NCBI RefSeq assembly: GCF_001500065.1
Contig: NZ_LQIN01000034.1
Coordinates: 248,001-312,000, forward strand
Reading direction: 5' to 3'
Length of the DNA: 64,000 bases
From: Mycobacterium sp. IS-3022
Lineage (GTDB): Bacteria > Actinomycetota > Actinomycetes > Mycobacteriales > Mycobacteriaceae
Position 1 is the first letter of the stretch. Each line of letters begins with the position of its first letter. The notes under the pieces are model-generated. The model was not told the DNA's origin and did no database searches. It was given only the letters and a program-made list of their open reading frames with translations. A program made the position numbers and the translations under genes. Positions 35,064 to 42,491 of this stretch are shown piece by piece.

Positions 35064-36028
35064 AGTTCAACGCAGGAGCGACGCTGGTGATCCTCGCAAT
35101 CATCACGTTGATCGGCGCCGGCTACATGTCCCTCGGGGTGCTCGATATGGGTCCGACGAAGCAGGTCACCCGGATACAGTTGATGCTCGAAGCTTCCGGC
35201 GGCCTGCTCTCGACATCCGATGTCACGATGCGCGGCATCAAGGTCGGACGGGTCACCGGCATCCAGGCCACCCCTGCCGGTTTGGCGGTGGCTATTGATC
35301 TCGACAGCGAACATCCGGTCCCCGTCGACAGCCCGATCAGCGTCGAAGCCCTCTCCGTGGCCGGTGAACAGTACATCGACTTCAAACCGGAAGTCATTGC
35401 GCCGCCCTACTTGTCGGACGGTGCGGTGATACCTGCCGACCGGGTGACAAGCGCCGTCACGGTGAGCGACATCCTCGCCCGCGGTAACGCGTTGTTCTCG
35501 GCGCTGAATCATGAGGACTTGCGCACCGTGGTGACCAATCTCGCGGAGGCGATCACCGGCAACGACGAGACCCTCGATTCGTTGGCGACGACGGCAGGTC
35601 TCTACGCCCGAATGGTGCAGGAGAACAAGCAACTGCTCAACACGCTCTTCGGCAACCTGTCCACACTTACCACCGGGATGGGCGACCTGAAGGTGGGCGC
35701 GGTCTTCTCCGAGACCGGCCATATCCTGCCCAGCGCGGTTCCCGAATTCGTCCGTCTGATCCGCGAATTCGACAGCCTGTCGCAGCTGGGCACCGACATG
35801 TTCGGCGACGACGGAGCCATCGAATCCCTCGTCGACAAGATCAGCCAATACATCGAACTGCTCGCCGGGCCCTTGAGTACCTTCGCCACCGTTCTCGAAC
35901 CGGCGACGGCACCCATCCGCGATGTCGAAATCGACGCCGGACATTGGCTCGACTTCTGGAAGTCCACGTTCAACGACGAAGGCGCCATGCGTCTTCAACT
36001 TCTCGTTCCAGAATGGCCACAGCCGTAA
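35060..36028 (+). CDS. Mce family protein F
   Basis: 322-residue Mce protein, sixth subunit. N-terminal anchor TLVILAIITLIGAGYMSLGV, Mce domain with GLLSTSDVTMRGIKVGRVTG, then helices. It is short, ending soon after the helical region; many MceF proteins are over 400 residues with a Pro-rich tail that is missing here. Start ATG 35060-35062 overlaps the E stop (ATGA). It completes the A-F set. Confidence 0.93.
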   Translation: MKFNAGATLVILAIITLIGAGYMSLGVLDMGPTKQVTRIQLMLEASGGLLSTSDVTMRGIKVGRVTGIQATPAGLAVAIDLDSEHPVPVDSPISVEALSVAGEQYIDFKPEVIAPPYLSDGAVIPADRVTSAVTVSDILARGNALFSALNHEDLRTVVTNLAEAITGNDETLDSLATTAGLYARMVQENKQLLNTLFGNLSTLTTGMGDLKVGAVFSETGHILPSAVPEFVRLIREFDSLSQLGTDMFGDDGAIESLVDKISQYIELLAGPLSTFATVLEPATAPIRDVEIDAGHWLDFWKSTFNDEGAMRLQLLVPEWPQP

Positions 36029-36037
36029 GGGGGCATC

Positions 36038-36802
36038 ATGACAATCAGAACAACGAGTGAGGCGGACATGGCAGACAGCTCCGAAGACGACGTCGACGAA
36101 GGCGCCACGGTCGAGGAGGAGAGCACCGCCAAGGAGACGCACGACAAGGTAGACAAGGTCGCCGAGAAGCCCGCGCCCGTCGACGAAGGTCACAAGCCGG
36201 CGTCCTCCCGCCGGAATCCCTGGCAATGGGTTGCCGCTGTGTTGCTCATCGTTCTCATCGGCGTCGGTGTGTTCGGTTATCTCCAGTACAAGAACGCCGC
36301 GGACCAGCTCTCGGCGATGCGTCAGGAAGAGGCCAACCGCGCGGCCGCCGCACAGCTGGCGAAGGACTACGCGCTCAAATCGTTGACGTATTCGTTCAAA
36401 GACCCCGACGCGTTCTTCCGATCGGTCGAGGAGGGCGTGTCCGACGCGCTGAAGGACAAGTACATCAATGCCGAAGACTTGCTGAAGGGCGTGATGCTTC
36501 AGGCGCAGGTCACCTCGACCGGTGAAGTGCTGGCGACGGAGGTGACCCCACAGCCCGGGGATGTCTACCAAGTGGTGGTGTCGGCCAGCCAGACCACCAG
36601 GAATTTGCAGAATCCGGAGCCTCGGGTGTCGATAGTTCTCTTGCAGATCACCGTCAACAAGGCGGGTGACACGTGGCAGGTTTCCGACATCGGCCCCAAG
36701 ACCGGGAGCAAGGCCGCCAACGCCGATCAGGTGCTGCCCAGTCAACCGGGTCCTCCAGCTGAGCCCGGCCCGACTCCCGGCCGACCGACTCCCCCGCGGT
36801 AG
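36038..36802 (+). CDS. Mce-associated membrane protein (Mas type)
   Basis: 254-residue membrane protein typical of genes after mceF. An acidic, Lys/Glu-rich N-terminus of about 60 residues, one membrane helix (WQWVAAVLLIVLIGVGVFGY), then an extracytoplasmic domain and a Pro-rich C-terminus. Mas proteins stabilise or assist Mce complexes. Start ATG 36038-36040 has an AAGGGGG ribosome site; ATG 36068 is a possible alternative. Nine bases after mceF, hence the same operon. Confidence 0.9.
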   Translation: MTIRTTSEADMADSSEDDVDEGATVEEESTAKETHDKVDKVAEKPAPVDEGHKPASSRRNPWQWVAAVLLIVLIGVGVFGYLQYKNAADQLSAMRQEEANRAAAAQLAKDYALKSLTYSFKDPDAFFRSVEEGVSDALKDKYINAEDLLKGVMLQAQVTSTGEVLATEVTPQPGDVYQVVVSASQTTRNLQNPEPRVSIVLLQITVNKAGDTWQVSDIGPKTGSKAANADQVLPSQPGPPAEPGPTPGRPTPPR

Positions 36803-36806
36803 CACG

Positions 36807-37583
36807 ATGTTTCGCGCGCTGGTCGGAACGACGGCGGTAACCGCGGCGGTGATCGTCTGCTGCCCGCCGGTTAGCGCGGACGACACCTTGCCTCGTTGCG
36901 CTCACCACAAGACGATGATCAACCCCGCCGAACCGATGGGGCACGAGGACTGCCGGCTCATTTCCACGGATCGGAGGGGTTTGGCGTTCGACGTGACCTA
37001 CTGGAGTACCGGCGGCCCCTCGGCGCCACCGTTGGCGGTGAAGATCGAGGTCACCGACGGGTCCGGCACCGTCACTCAGACCATCAACGAGGTCACCGAG
37101 CCCTCCGACCCGGCGCCGGTCGGCCTGGAGGATCTCGACGGCGACGGCCGCGAGGAAATTATAGTGCCCATCGCTCGCCGGTCGTACAACAGTGGCTCGA
37201 ACACCCGGTTTTCCGTGTGGCGCGCAGAGGGGGACCGGGCGTATTTCGAACGAACTCAGATGGAGGGGCAAGCCGTCTACCCCAGCGGCGACGGCTACGT
37301 CGTCACCAATTGGGGCGCATTGACCAGCCGCGATCTCACCTTCTACGTGCCTACCGGCGCCGGGTTCACCGTCGCGGTCACGTTGACCCTTCAGGCCGAG
37401 GACATCGACCTCCACACCGGGGAGGTGCGCACGGTGAGCTGCCGTACGCACCAACAAGAGGGTCTGGGCATGATCCGTATGGACATCGAGAGAGCCCAGG
37501 ACGTCTTCTGCGCGTCACCGGCAGCGATGGCGATATGGCCGGACGCGCAACGGGTTTCGGCCGCCCCTTGGCGCCCGCAGTAG
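36807..37583 (+). CDS. Secreted protein at the end of the mce operon
   Basis: 258-residue secreted protein. Signal peptide MFRALVGTTAVTAAVIVCC with cleavage likely after PVSA. The mature part has four further Cys (CAHHK, DCRLI, VSCRTH, DVFCASP) that could form disulphides, and the segment GLEDLDGDGREEIIVPIA, which looks like a calcium-binding FG-GAP/VCBS loop. Start ATG 36807-36809, 4 bp after the Mas stop; a longer frame crosses that gene. Probably an envelope accessory factor of the transporter; the function is unknown. Confidence 0.82.
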   Translation: MFRALVGTTAVTAAVIVCCPPVSADDTLPRCAHHKTMINPAEPMGHEDCRLISTDRRGLAFDVTYWSTGGPSAPPLAVKIEVTDGSGTVTQTINEVTEPSDPAPVGLEDLDGDGREEIIVPIARRSYNSGSNTRFSVWRAEGDRAYFERTQMEGQAVYPSGDGYVVTNWGALTSRDLTFYVPTGAGFTVAVTLTLQAEDIDLHTGEVRTVSCRTHQQEGLGMIRMDIERAQDVFCASPAAMAIWPDAQRVSAAPWRPQ

Positions 37584-37592
37584 CACACGTCA

Positions 37593-39398
37593 CTACCCTA
37601 GGGCGACCTTCCTGGCGGCGATCCGACCGATACCCGGGGCCAGCCTGTGCGCCAGGTACTGTAGCCGCGCTTCGGGCGTCACCGGGACGACGGACTTGTT
37701 CTTGCGCACCGCCGCGACGATCTGTTTGGCGACCTTGTCGGGACCGTAGCGGCGGAGTCGATACGCGCGATCGACCGTCGCAAGCTTCTTTTCGGCCTCC
37801 GGCTCGGAGAGGCCCGACACCACTGAACTGCGAACGATGTTGGTGTGCACGATGCCTGGGCAAATCGCGCTGACGCCGATACCTGCGGACGCCAACTCGG
37901 CGCGTAGGCAGTCGGAGAACATGAATACCGCGGACTTACTGGTCGAGTAAGCGGTGAAGCCCTGCTGCGGTGTGTAGGCGGCCATGCTGGACAGGTTCAC
38001 GATGTGCCCGCCGAGACCGCGGCTGACCATCTTCGGCCCGAACGCGCGGCAGCCGTTGACAACGCCATACAGGTTGACGTCGAGCACGCGCTTGAACTCG
38101 TCGGACGTCGTCGCCAAGAACCGACCGGCCTGGCCCACGCCGGCGTTGTTGACCAGCACGTCGGGTACTCCGTGCGCGGCCACTACCTGCTCGGCATGAG
38201 CGACGACCGCCGCCTCGTCGGAGACGTCCAGTTGATAGGCGTGGGCGTCAGCGCCGAGCTCGCCGATCAGCGCGGCCGTCTCCTTCGCCGATGCCAGGTT
38301 GACGTCCGAGACGACGACCTCGGCACCGTCGCGGGCGAAGGCAATGGCGGTCTCTCGGCCGATGCCACTGCCTGCACCGGTGATCACCACGAGTTGGTCA
38401 TCGAACGGCCTTCGCTTCCTGCCCATCTCGGCTCGGCGCAGCCCCCGCGTCGGAGGCAGCCCGGAGACCGCGTCGATCAATTCGGTCGTCGCGGTCGCCA
38501 ACAGCTCGGGGTGCGAAAACGGCAACCAGTGCCCGCCGCGCACCACCCGCTGCCAAACCGCGGGAGCCCACTTGAGTTCGTCGGAGTAACTGGCCGCGCG
38601 GACTGCGGGATCATTCGTCCCGACGATCACCTGCACCGGAACTTGGGTGAACTGCTCCCGCGGTTTGAGGGCGGACAAGATGTTGGCCCGGTAAATGCGC
38701 AACCCGTTGCCGATGTCCCGGTCGAAGGTGGGGCCTAGCGAGATCTGGTTTGCGTCGGCCCCCTCGACGCGGGAAAGCCCTGTGCGCCAACGCTCGGCGG
38801 TCATTGTCATCCGGAAGAACGCATTCGGGACGAGCGGCAATGCGAAGTACGCCATGTAGAGAAGCGAAGCCACCTGAGCTAGCACATGTGCGACATTCTT
38901 TGGCGTCGGCCGAGACAGTCGGTGCCGCGCCCACATCGTCAGGTGCGCGGCGTTGGGGCCCGCAACCGACGTGAAAGAGGCGATCTTGTGCTGCGCGGTC
39001 GGATCGCACACGGCCTCCCACATCGCGACGCTGCCCCAGTCGTGGGCGAGCACGTGGACCGGTTTGCCGTCGCCGACTGCATCGATGACGGCGAGGTAGT
39101 CGCTGGCGAGGGCTGCCAGCTTGAACTCTCGATAGCTCTTCGGGTTCGACGACTGCCCATGTCCGCGGTTGTCGACGGTCACCACGTGGAACCGATCGAT
39201 CAGATGTGGCGTGACGGAGTTCCACATGTCGTGCGAGTCCGGCCATCCGTGCAATAACAGCACTGTCTCGCCGGCCCGATTGCCTTGCTCGTAAACGGCG
39301 ATGTCGATGTCGCCGTTGCGCACCACGCGGTAGGTGACCCGTGGTCCCACGGAGGCCTCTTTCTCGTGACCGCCCACAAGATCCGATACCGATTCCAT
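37593..39398 (-). CDS. EphD-like alpha/beta hydrolase-SDR fusion
   Basis: 601-residue two-domain protein laid out like M. tuberculosis EphD. Residues about 20-310 are an epoxide-hydrolase-type alpha/beta hydrolase with HGWPDS, the nucleophile Asp120 in LAHDWGS and a His in RGGHWLPF. Residues about 330-600 are an SDR with TGAGSGIGRETAIAFA, NNAG and Ser-Tyr-Lys in SSMAAYTPQQGFTAYSTSK. The SDR part ends with SVVPVTPEARLQYLAHRLAP, the signature shared by SDRs of this locus. EphD is linked to mycolic acid or lipid metabolism. The locus is not the usual ephD neighbourhood, so it may be a paralogue. It faces the mce operon, ending 9 bp from it. Confidence 0.88.
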   Translation of the reverse strand: MESVSDLVGGHEKEASVGPRVTYRVVRNGDIDIAVYEQGNRAGETVLLLHGWPDSHDMWNSVTPHLIDRFHVVTVDNRGHGQSSNPKSYREFKLAALASDYLAVIDAVGDGKPVHVLAHDWGSVAMWEAVCDPTAQHKIASFTSVAGPNAAHLTMWARHRLSRPTPKNVAHVLAQVASLLYMAYFALPLVPNAFFRMTMTAERWRTGLSRVEGADANQISLGPTFDRDIGNGLRIYRANILSALKPREQFTQVPVQVIVGTNDPAVRAASYSDELKWAPAVWQRVVRGGHWLPFSHPELLATATTELIDAVSGLPPTRGLRRAEMGRKRRPFDDQLVVITGAGSGIGRETAIAFARDGAEVVVSDVNLASAKETAALIGELGADAHAYQLDVSDEAAVVAHAEQVVAAHGVPDVLVNNAGVGQAGRFLATTSDEFKRVLDVNLYGVVNGCRAFGPKMVSRGLGGHIVNLSSMAAYTPQQGFTAYSTSKSAVFMFSDCLRAELASAGIGVSAICPGIVHTNIVRSSVVSGLSEPEAEKKLATVDRAYRLRRYGPDKVAKQIVAAVRKNKSVVPVTPEARLQYLAHRLAPGIGRIAARKVALG

Positions 39399-39407
39399 CG
39401 CGATCCC

Positions 39408-40364
39408 CTATGCCTTGGCCGCCACGGCCACAATGTAATCCGAGAAGTGTGCGCTCAGCCGAAAACCCAAGGGCGTGAACGAATAACGGACGACAGGGTT
39501 CACATGCCGCATGTCGGCGTCGCGCAATCTCTTCGTCAGGAACCTGCCCAGCGGGGCATAGACGTCATCGGTGATGGGTCGTGTCTGCACATCCACAAAA
39601 CCCATGCACTGCAGGAGATCGCAATACCCGGCAAGGTCGGCCGCCGCCGCGACCGCCCATCGGGGCGCACCCCGCCAGCCGCGACGCGCAACCTCGCGGC
39701 GGGCCGGCGCTGTCAGTGGTGTGCGCGTGGGCACGATGTCGGCCGTCACCAGAAGGCCGCCGGGCTGTAGCACCCGCAGCGCCTCGGCGAAGAAATCCAC
39801 TCGCGACGGGAAGTGGAAGGCGGATTCCAGCGCCACCACCTTGGTGCTCGATTCGTCCTCGAACGGCAGATCGGTCGCGGAGGCGTTGACGTAGCCGATC
39901 CTGTCCGCCAACCCCGCTTCGGCCACCCGCCGCGTCGCGATTGCGACCTGTTCGGCAGCGACGTTTACTCCGGTGATGTGTTCGGGGCCGAACTCGTTGA
40001 TCCACAACATGTCTTGGTCGCCGTAACCGCAGCCGCAGTCCACGATCGTGTCAGATGGGTTGAAGTTGGCGTCGCGCGCGAGCAACCGAGCCAAGTCGCG
40101 ACTCGCTTCGTCCAGGGTCGCCGGACCGTTCTTCCAATAGCCGAAGTTGATGAACAGCGATTCCTCGCCGTACAGATTCTGAGTGCCGACGATGTCGTAG
40201 ATCTGACCGGCCTTCGGGCCGCCCGACGACGACAAAGAAACGGCCGCCATCTGTCGCCATTCGTCGGCCCATCGCCCGAGCCGAGCGCCGAGGGATTCAT
40301 CCCGGGTGTTGCGCGGAATCGTCGTCACGTGCTGTTTCCCATCTGCGAGCGGGCCAACATGCAT
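39408..40364 (-). CDS. SAM-dependent methyltransferase
   Basis: Up to 318 residues. SAM motif I IVDCGCGYGDQDML, then ESAFHFPSRVDFFAEALRVL and LQPGGLLVTADIVP: a class I methyltransferase close to those acting on sterols, sugars or polyketides. Start ATG 40362-40364 would lie four bases from the palindrome at 40368; the GTG at 40326-40328 (306 residues), after GATGGGAA, is an alternative that leaves room for a promoter. Eight bases separate it from the EphD-like gene, so the two form one transcript. Confidence 0.87.
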   Translation of the reverse strand: MHVGPLADGKQHVTTIPRNTRDESLGARLGRWADEWRQMAAVSLSSSGGPKAGQIYDIVGTQNLYGEESLFINFGYWKNGPATLDEASRDLARLLARDANFNPSDTIVDCGCGYGDQDMLWINEFGPEHITGVNVAAEQVAIATRRVAEAGLADRIGYVNASATDLPFEDESSTKVVALESAFHFPSRVDFFAEALRVLQPGGLLVTADIVPTRTPLTAPARREVARRGWRGAPRWAVAAAADLAGYCDLLQCMGFVDVQTRPITDDVYAPLGRFLTKRLRDADMRHVNPVVRYSFTPLGFRLSAHFSDYIVAVAAKA

Positions 40365-40367
40365 TAC

Positions 40368-40385
40368 CCATACAGATAGTACTAG
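40368..40385. promoter_or_regulatory. Operator candidate CCATACAGATAG plus TAGTACTAG
   Basis: CCAT-ACAG-ATAG (40368-40379) differs by one base from the CTAT-nnnn-ATAG element of the locus. It overlaps TAGTACTAG (40377-40385), which also occurs at 4051-4059 before the PF10118 transcript. It lies immediately upstream of the methyltransferase/EphD-like operon. Confidence 0.45.
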
Positions 40386-40440
40386 ATACCTGAGGTACCG
40401 GATACCCCTCGTCTAGATCCACTTTTGCGCACGCGAGATC

Positions 40441-40479
40441 CGGTGTAGTTGGTCGCGCTCACCGCTGCCAACTACACCG
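40441..40479 (-). terminator. Terminator hairpin after regX3
   Basis: CGGTGTAGTTGG (40441-40452) and CCAACTACACCG (40468-40479) form a perfect 12-bp stem with a 15-base loop, 14 bp beyond the regX3 stop codon. There is no T-run, as is usual in mycobacteria. It separates the conserved block from the accessory locus. Confidence 0.7.
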
Positions 40480-40493
40480 AAATCCGAGGGCGG

Positions 40494-41180
40494 CTAGCCC
40501 TCGAGCTTGTAGCCGAGGCCGCGGACGGTGACCAGGTGCACCGGGTTCGCGGGGTCCGCCTCGATCTTCGACCGCAACCTCTTGACATGCACATCAAGGG
40601 TTTTGGTGTCGCCGACGTAGTCGGCGCCCCACACCCGGTCGATGAGCTGGCCGCGGGTCAGCACCCGGCCGCTGTTGCGCATCAGATATTCGAGCAGATC
40701 GAACTCCTTGAGCGGCAACGTGATCGGCTCCCCGTTCACCGACACCACGTGACGCTCGACGTCCATCCGGACGGGCCCGGCCTCTAGGACGCTGTCGCTG
40801 AGGCCGATGTCGTCGTTGTCGGCGCCGCGCCGCAGCACCGCACGGATACGGGCGATGAGCTCGCGCGCCGAGTAGGGCTTGGTGACATAGTCGTCGGCGC
40901 CGAGCTCCAGTCCGACCACCTTGTCTATCTCGCTGTCGCGGGCGGTCACCATGATCACCGGAACACTTGAGCGCGAACGTAATTGCTTACACACGTCCGT
41001 CCCGCTCATACCGGGCAGCATCAAGTCGAGCAGCACGATGTCGGCGCCGGCGCGTTCGAACTCGGCGAGGGCGGTCGGCCCGTCGGTGACGACGGTGGCC
41101 TCGAACCCCTCCTTGCGAAGCAGAAAGGCCAGGGGATCGGCCAAGGACTCCTCGTCCTCCACGATCAGCACACTGGTCAT
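40494..41180 (-). CDS. regX3: Response regulator RegX3
   Basis: 228-residue OmpR/PhoB-type response regulator of the phosphate-starvation system. Receiver domain residues 1-115 with acidic pocket VEDEE, phosphoacceptor Asp52 in LLDLMLPGMSG and Lys in VTKPYSA; winged-helix domain residues about 130-228 with LPLKEFDLLEYLMRN and TLDVHVKRLRSKIE. Length and synteny match M. tuberculosis RegX3 (227 residues). Start ATG 41178-41180 overlaps the senX3 stop by four bases (ATGA). Phosphorylated by SenX3; controls phosphate uptake genes. Confidence 0.97.
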   Translation of the reverse strand: MTSVLIVEDEESLADPLAFLLRKEGFEATVVTDGPTALAEFERAGADIVLLDLMLPGMSGTDVCKQLRSRSSVPVIMVTARDSEIDKVVGLELGADDYVTKPYSARELIARIRAVLRRGADNDDIGLSDSVLEAGPVRMDVERHVVSVNGEPITLPLKEFDLLEYLMRNSGRVLTRGQLIDRVWGADYVGDTKTLDVHVKRLRSKIEADPANPVHLVTVRGLGYKLEG

Positions 41181-42361
41181 TGGTCTCGCTGGTCCTCTCG
41201 TTCGTCCGATTCATGATCGGGGTAGGCCGGAATCGACAGTGTGAACGTCGATCCCGTACCCGGCTGACTCCACAGCCGGATGCTTCCGTTGTGGTTGGCC
41301 GCGACATGCTTGACGATCGCCAACCCCAACCCGGTGCCGCCGGTGGCCCGGGAGCGCGCCTTGTCGACGCGGAAGAATCGCTCGAACACCCGCTCCTGGT
41401 CCTCTCGGGCGATGCCGATACCGCGGTCGGTGACCGCGATCTCGATGGTGTCTCCGCGCCGCCTGCGGCTGATCGAGACCGACGACCCGTGCGGCGAGTA
41501 GGCGATCGCATTGGACACCAGGTTCGCGATCGCGGTCACCAGCAGCGACTGGTCGCCCAGCGCGCGGAAACCGGTCGGCGCGTCGGTGGTGATCCTGATG
41601 TCGGCGTTGTCGGCGGGCACCTTGTGGCGGGACAACGCCTCGGCAACCACGGTGTCGACGTCGACGGCGTCCAGGGCCGGCAGGGCCTCGGCACCCTGCA
41701 GACGGGACAGCTCGATCAACTCGCCGACCATGTTGGCCAGCCGGTTGGACTCGGCGACCATCTTCTCGGCGAACCGGCGCACGGTCGCGGGGTCGTCGGC
41801 CGACGCGAGCAGCGCCTCGGCCAGCACGCCCATCGCGCCGACCGGGGTCTTGAGCTCGTGGCTGACGTTGGCCACGAAGTCGCGGCGGGTGGCTTCCATC
41901 CGGGCGTGCTCGGACTGGTCGTCGACGTAGACGACCGCGAACCGGCGATCCTGTTCGGTCAGCAGCCGAACGTGGCCACGCACCGAGAGCCCGGACCGGC
42001 CGGGGTTGGCCCGCTTGTTCCCCGCGAGGTCGACTTCGGTGGGCTCGCCGGTGGACAGCGTGCGTTCAGCCGCGCGCCAGGCCCGCTCGTCGAGCAGCCG
42101 GTCTCGGACCAGGCCCAGCTCCCGGGCTCGGTCGTTGGCGTACACGACGTCACGGAAGTGGTCGACCACCACGATTCCCGTGGGTGACCGCGAAGCGATG
42201 TGGGAGAGCATCTGCGAGACGGTGATGCCGGCCTGCGCGCTGGCCCGACGCTGCCGACGTTCCCTCAGGCGGGGCGCCAGCCCCGCTCCGAGGGCCACAC
42301 CGGTCACCAGAGCGAGCAGTGCGACCACCGCTGCGAGCAGCAGTGCCGAAACGACACTCAC
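41177..42361 (-). CDS. senX3: Sensor histidine kinase SenX3
   Basis: 394-residue sensor kinase partner of RegX3. N-terminal membrane segment (ALLLAAVVALLALVTGVALG), PAS-like domain about residues 45-150, dimerisation/H-box FVANVSHELKTPVGAMG, and ATPase boxes LVSNAIAYSPHG, TDRGIGIA and GGTGLGLAIVKHVA. Start GTG 42359-42361. In M. tuberculosis, MIRU-type repeats separate senX3 and regX3; here the genes overlap by 4 bp, so none is present. A direct repeat that looks like a RegX3 box lies about 100-120 bp upstream (42464). Confidence 0.97.
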   Translation of the reverse strand: MSVVSALLLAAVVALLALVTGVALGAGLAPRLRERRQRRASAQAGITVSQMLSHIASRSPTGIVVVDHFRDVVYANDRARELGLVRDRLLDERAWRAAERTLSTGEPTEVDLAGNKRANPGRSGLSVRGHVRLLTEQDRRFAVVYVDDQSEHARMEATRRDFVANVSHELKTPVGAMGVLAEALLASADDPATVRRFAEKMVAESNRLANMVGELIELSRLQGAEALPALDAVDVDTVVAEALSRHKVPADNADIRITTDAPTGFRALGDQSLLVTAIANLVSNAIAYSPHGSSVSISRRRRGDTIEIAVTDRGIGIAREDQERVFERFFRVDKARSRATGGTGLGLAIVKHVAANHNGSIRLWSQPGTGSTFTLSIPAYPDHESDEREDQRDQ

Positions 42362-42463
42362 GCGGAAATCGTACGCACCCGGTGAACGTCATCCCAGCAG
42401 CGTGCGGCCGAATCGGGACAAGTCACACAAGGAAAGAAGGAAATTCGGGCCCCGGCCTTCGTC

Positions 42464-42481
42464 TGTTAACCCGTTGTTCGC
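42464..42481. promoter_or_regulatory. PhoB/RegX3-type direct repeat upstream of senX3
   Basis: TGTTAAC (42464-42470), spacer CCGT, TGTTCGC (42475-42481): two 7-bp direct repeats spaced 11 bp centre to centre, the geometry bound by PhoB/OmpR-family regulators. It lies in the gap between gpm1 and senX3 and fits autoregulation by RegX3, which is known for this operon in mycobacteria; identity of this exact site is inference. Confidence 0.5.
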
Positions 42482-42491
42482 CCTATCCGCC

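Noticed and set aside
34952..36886. A 644-codon open frame on the minus strand across the mceE-mceF-Mas genes
   Set aside because: It lies antisense to three well-supported genes, has no recognisable domain, and is explained by GC-rich third-position bias.
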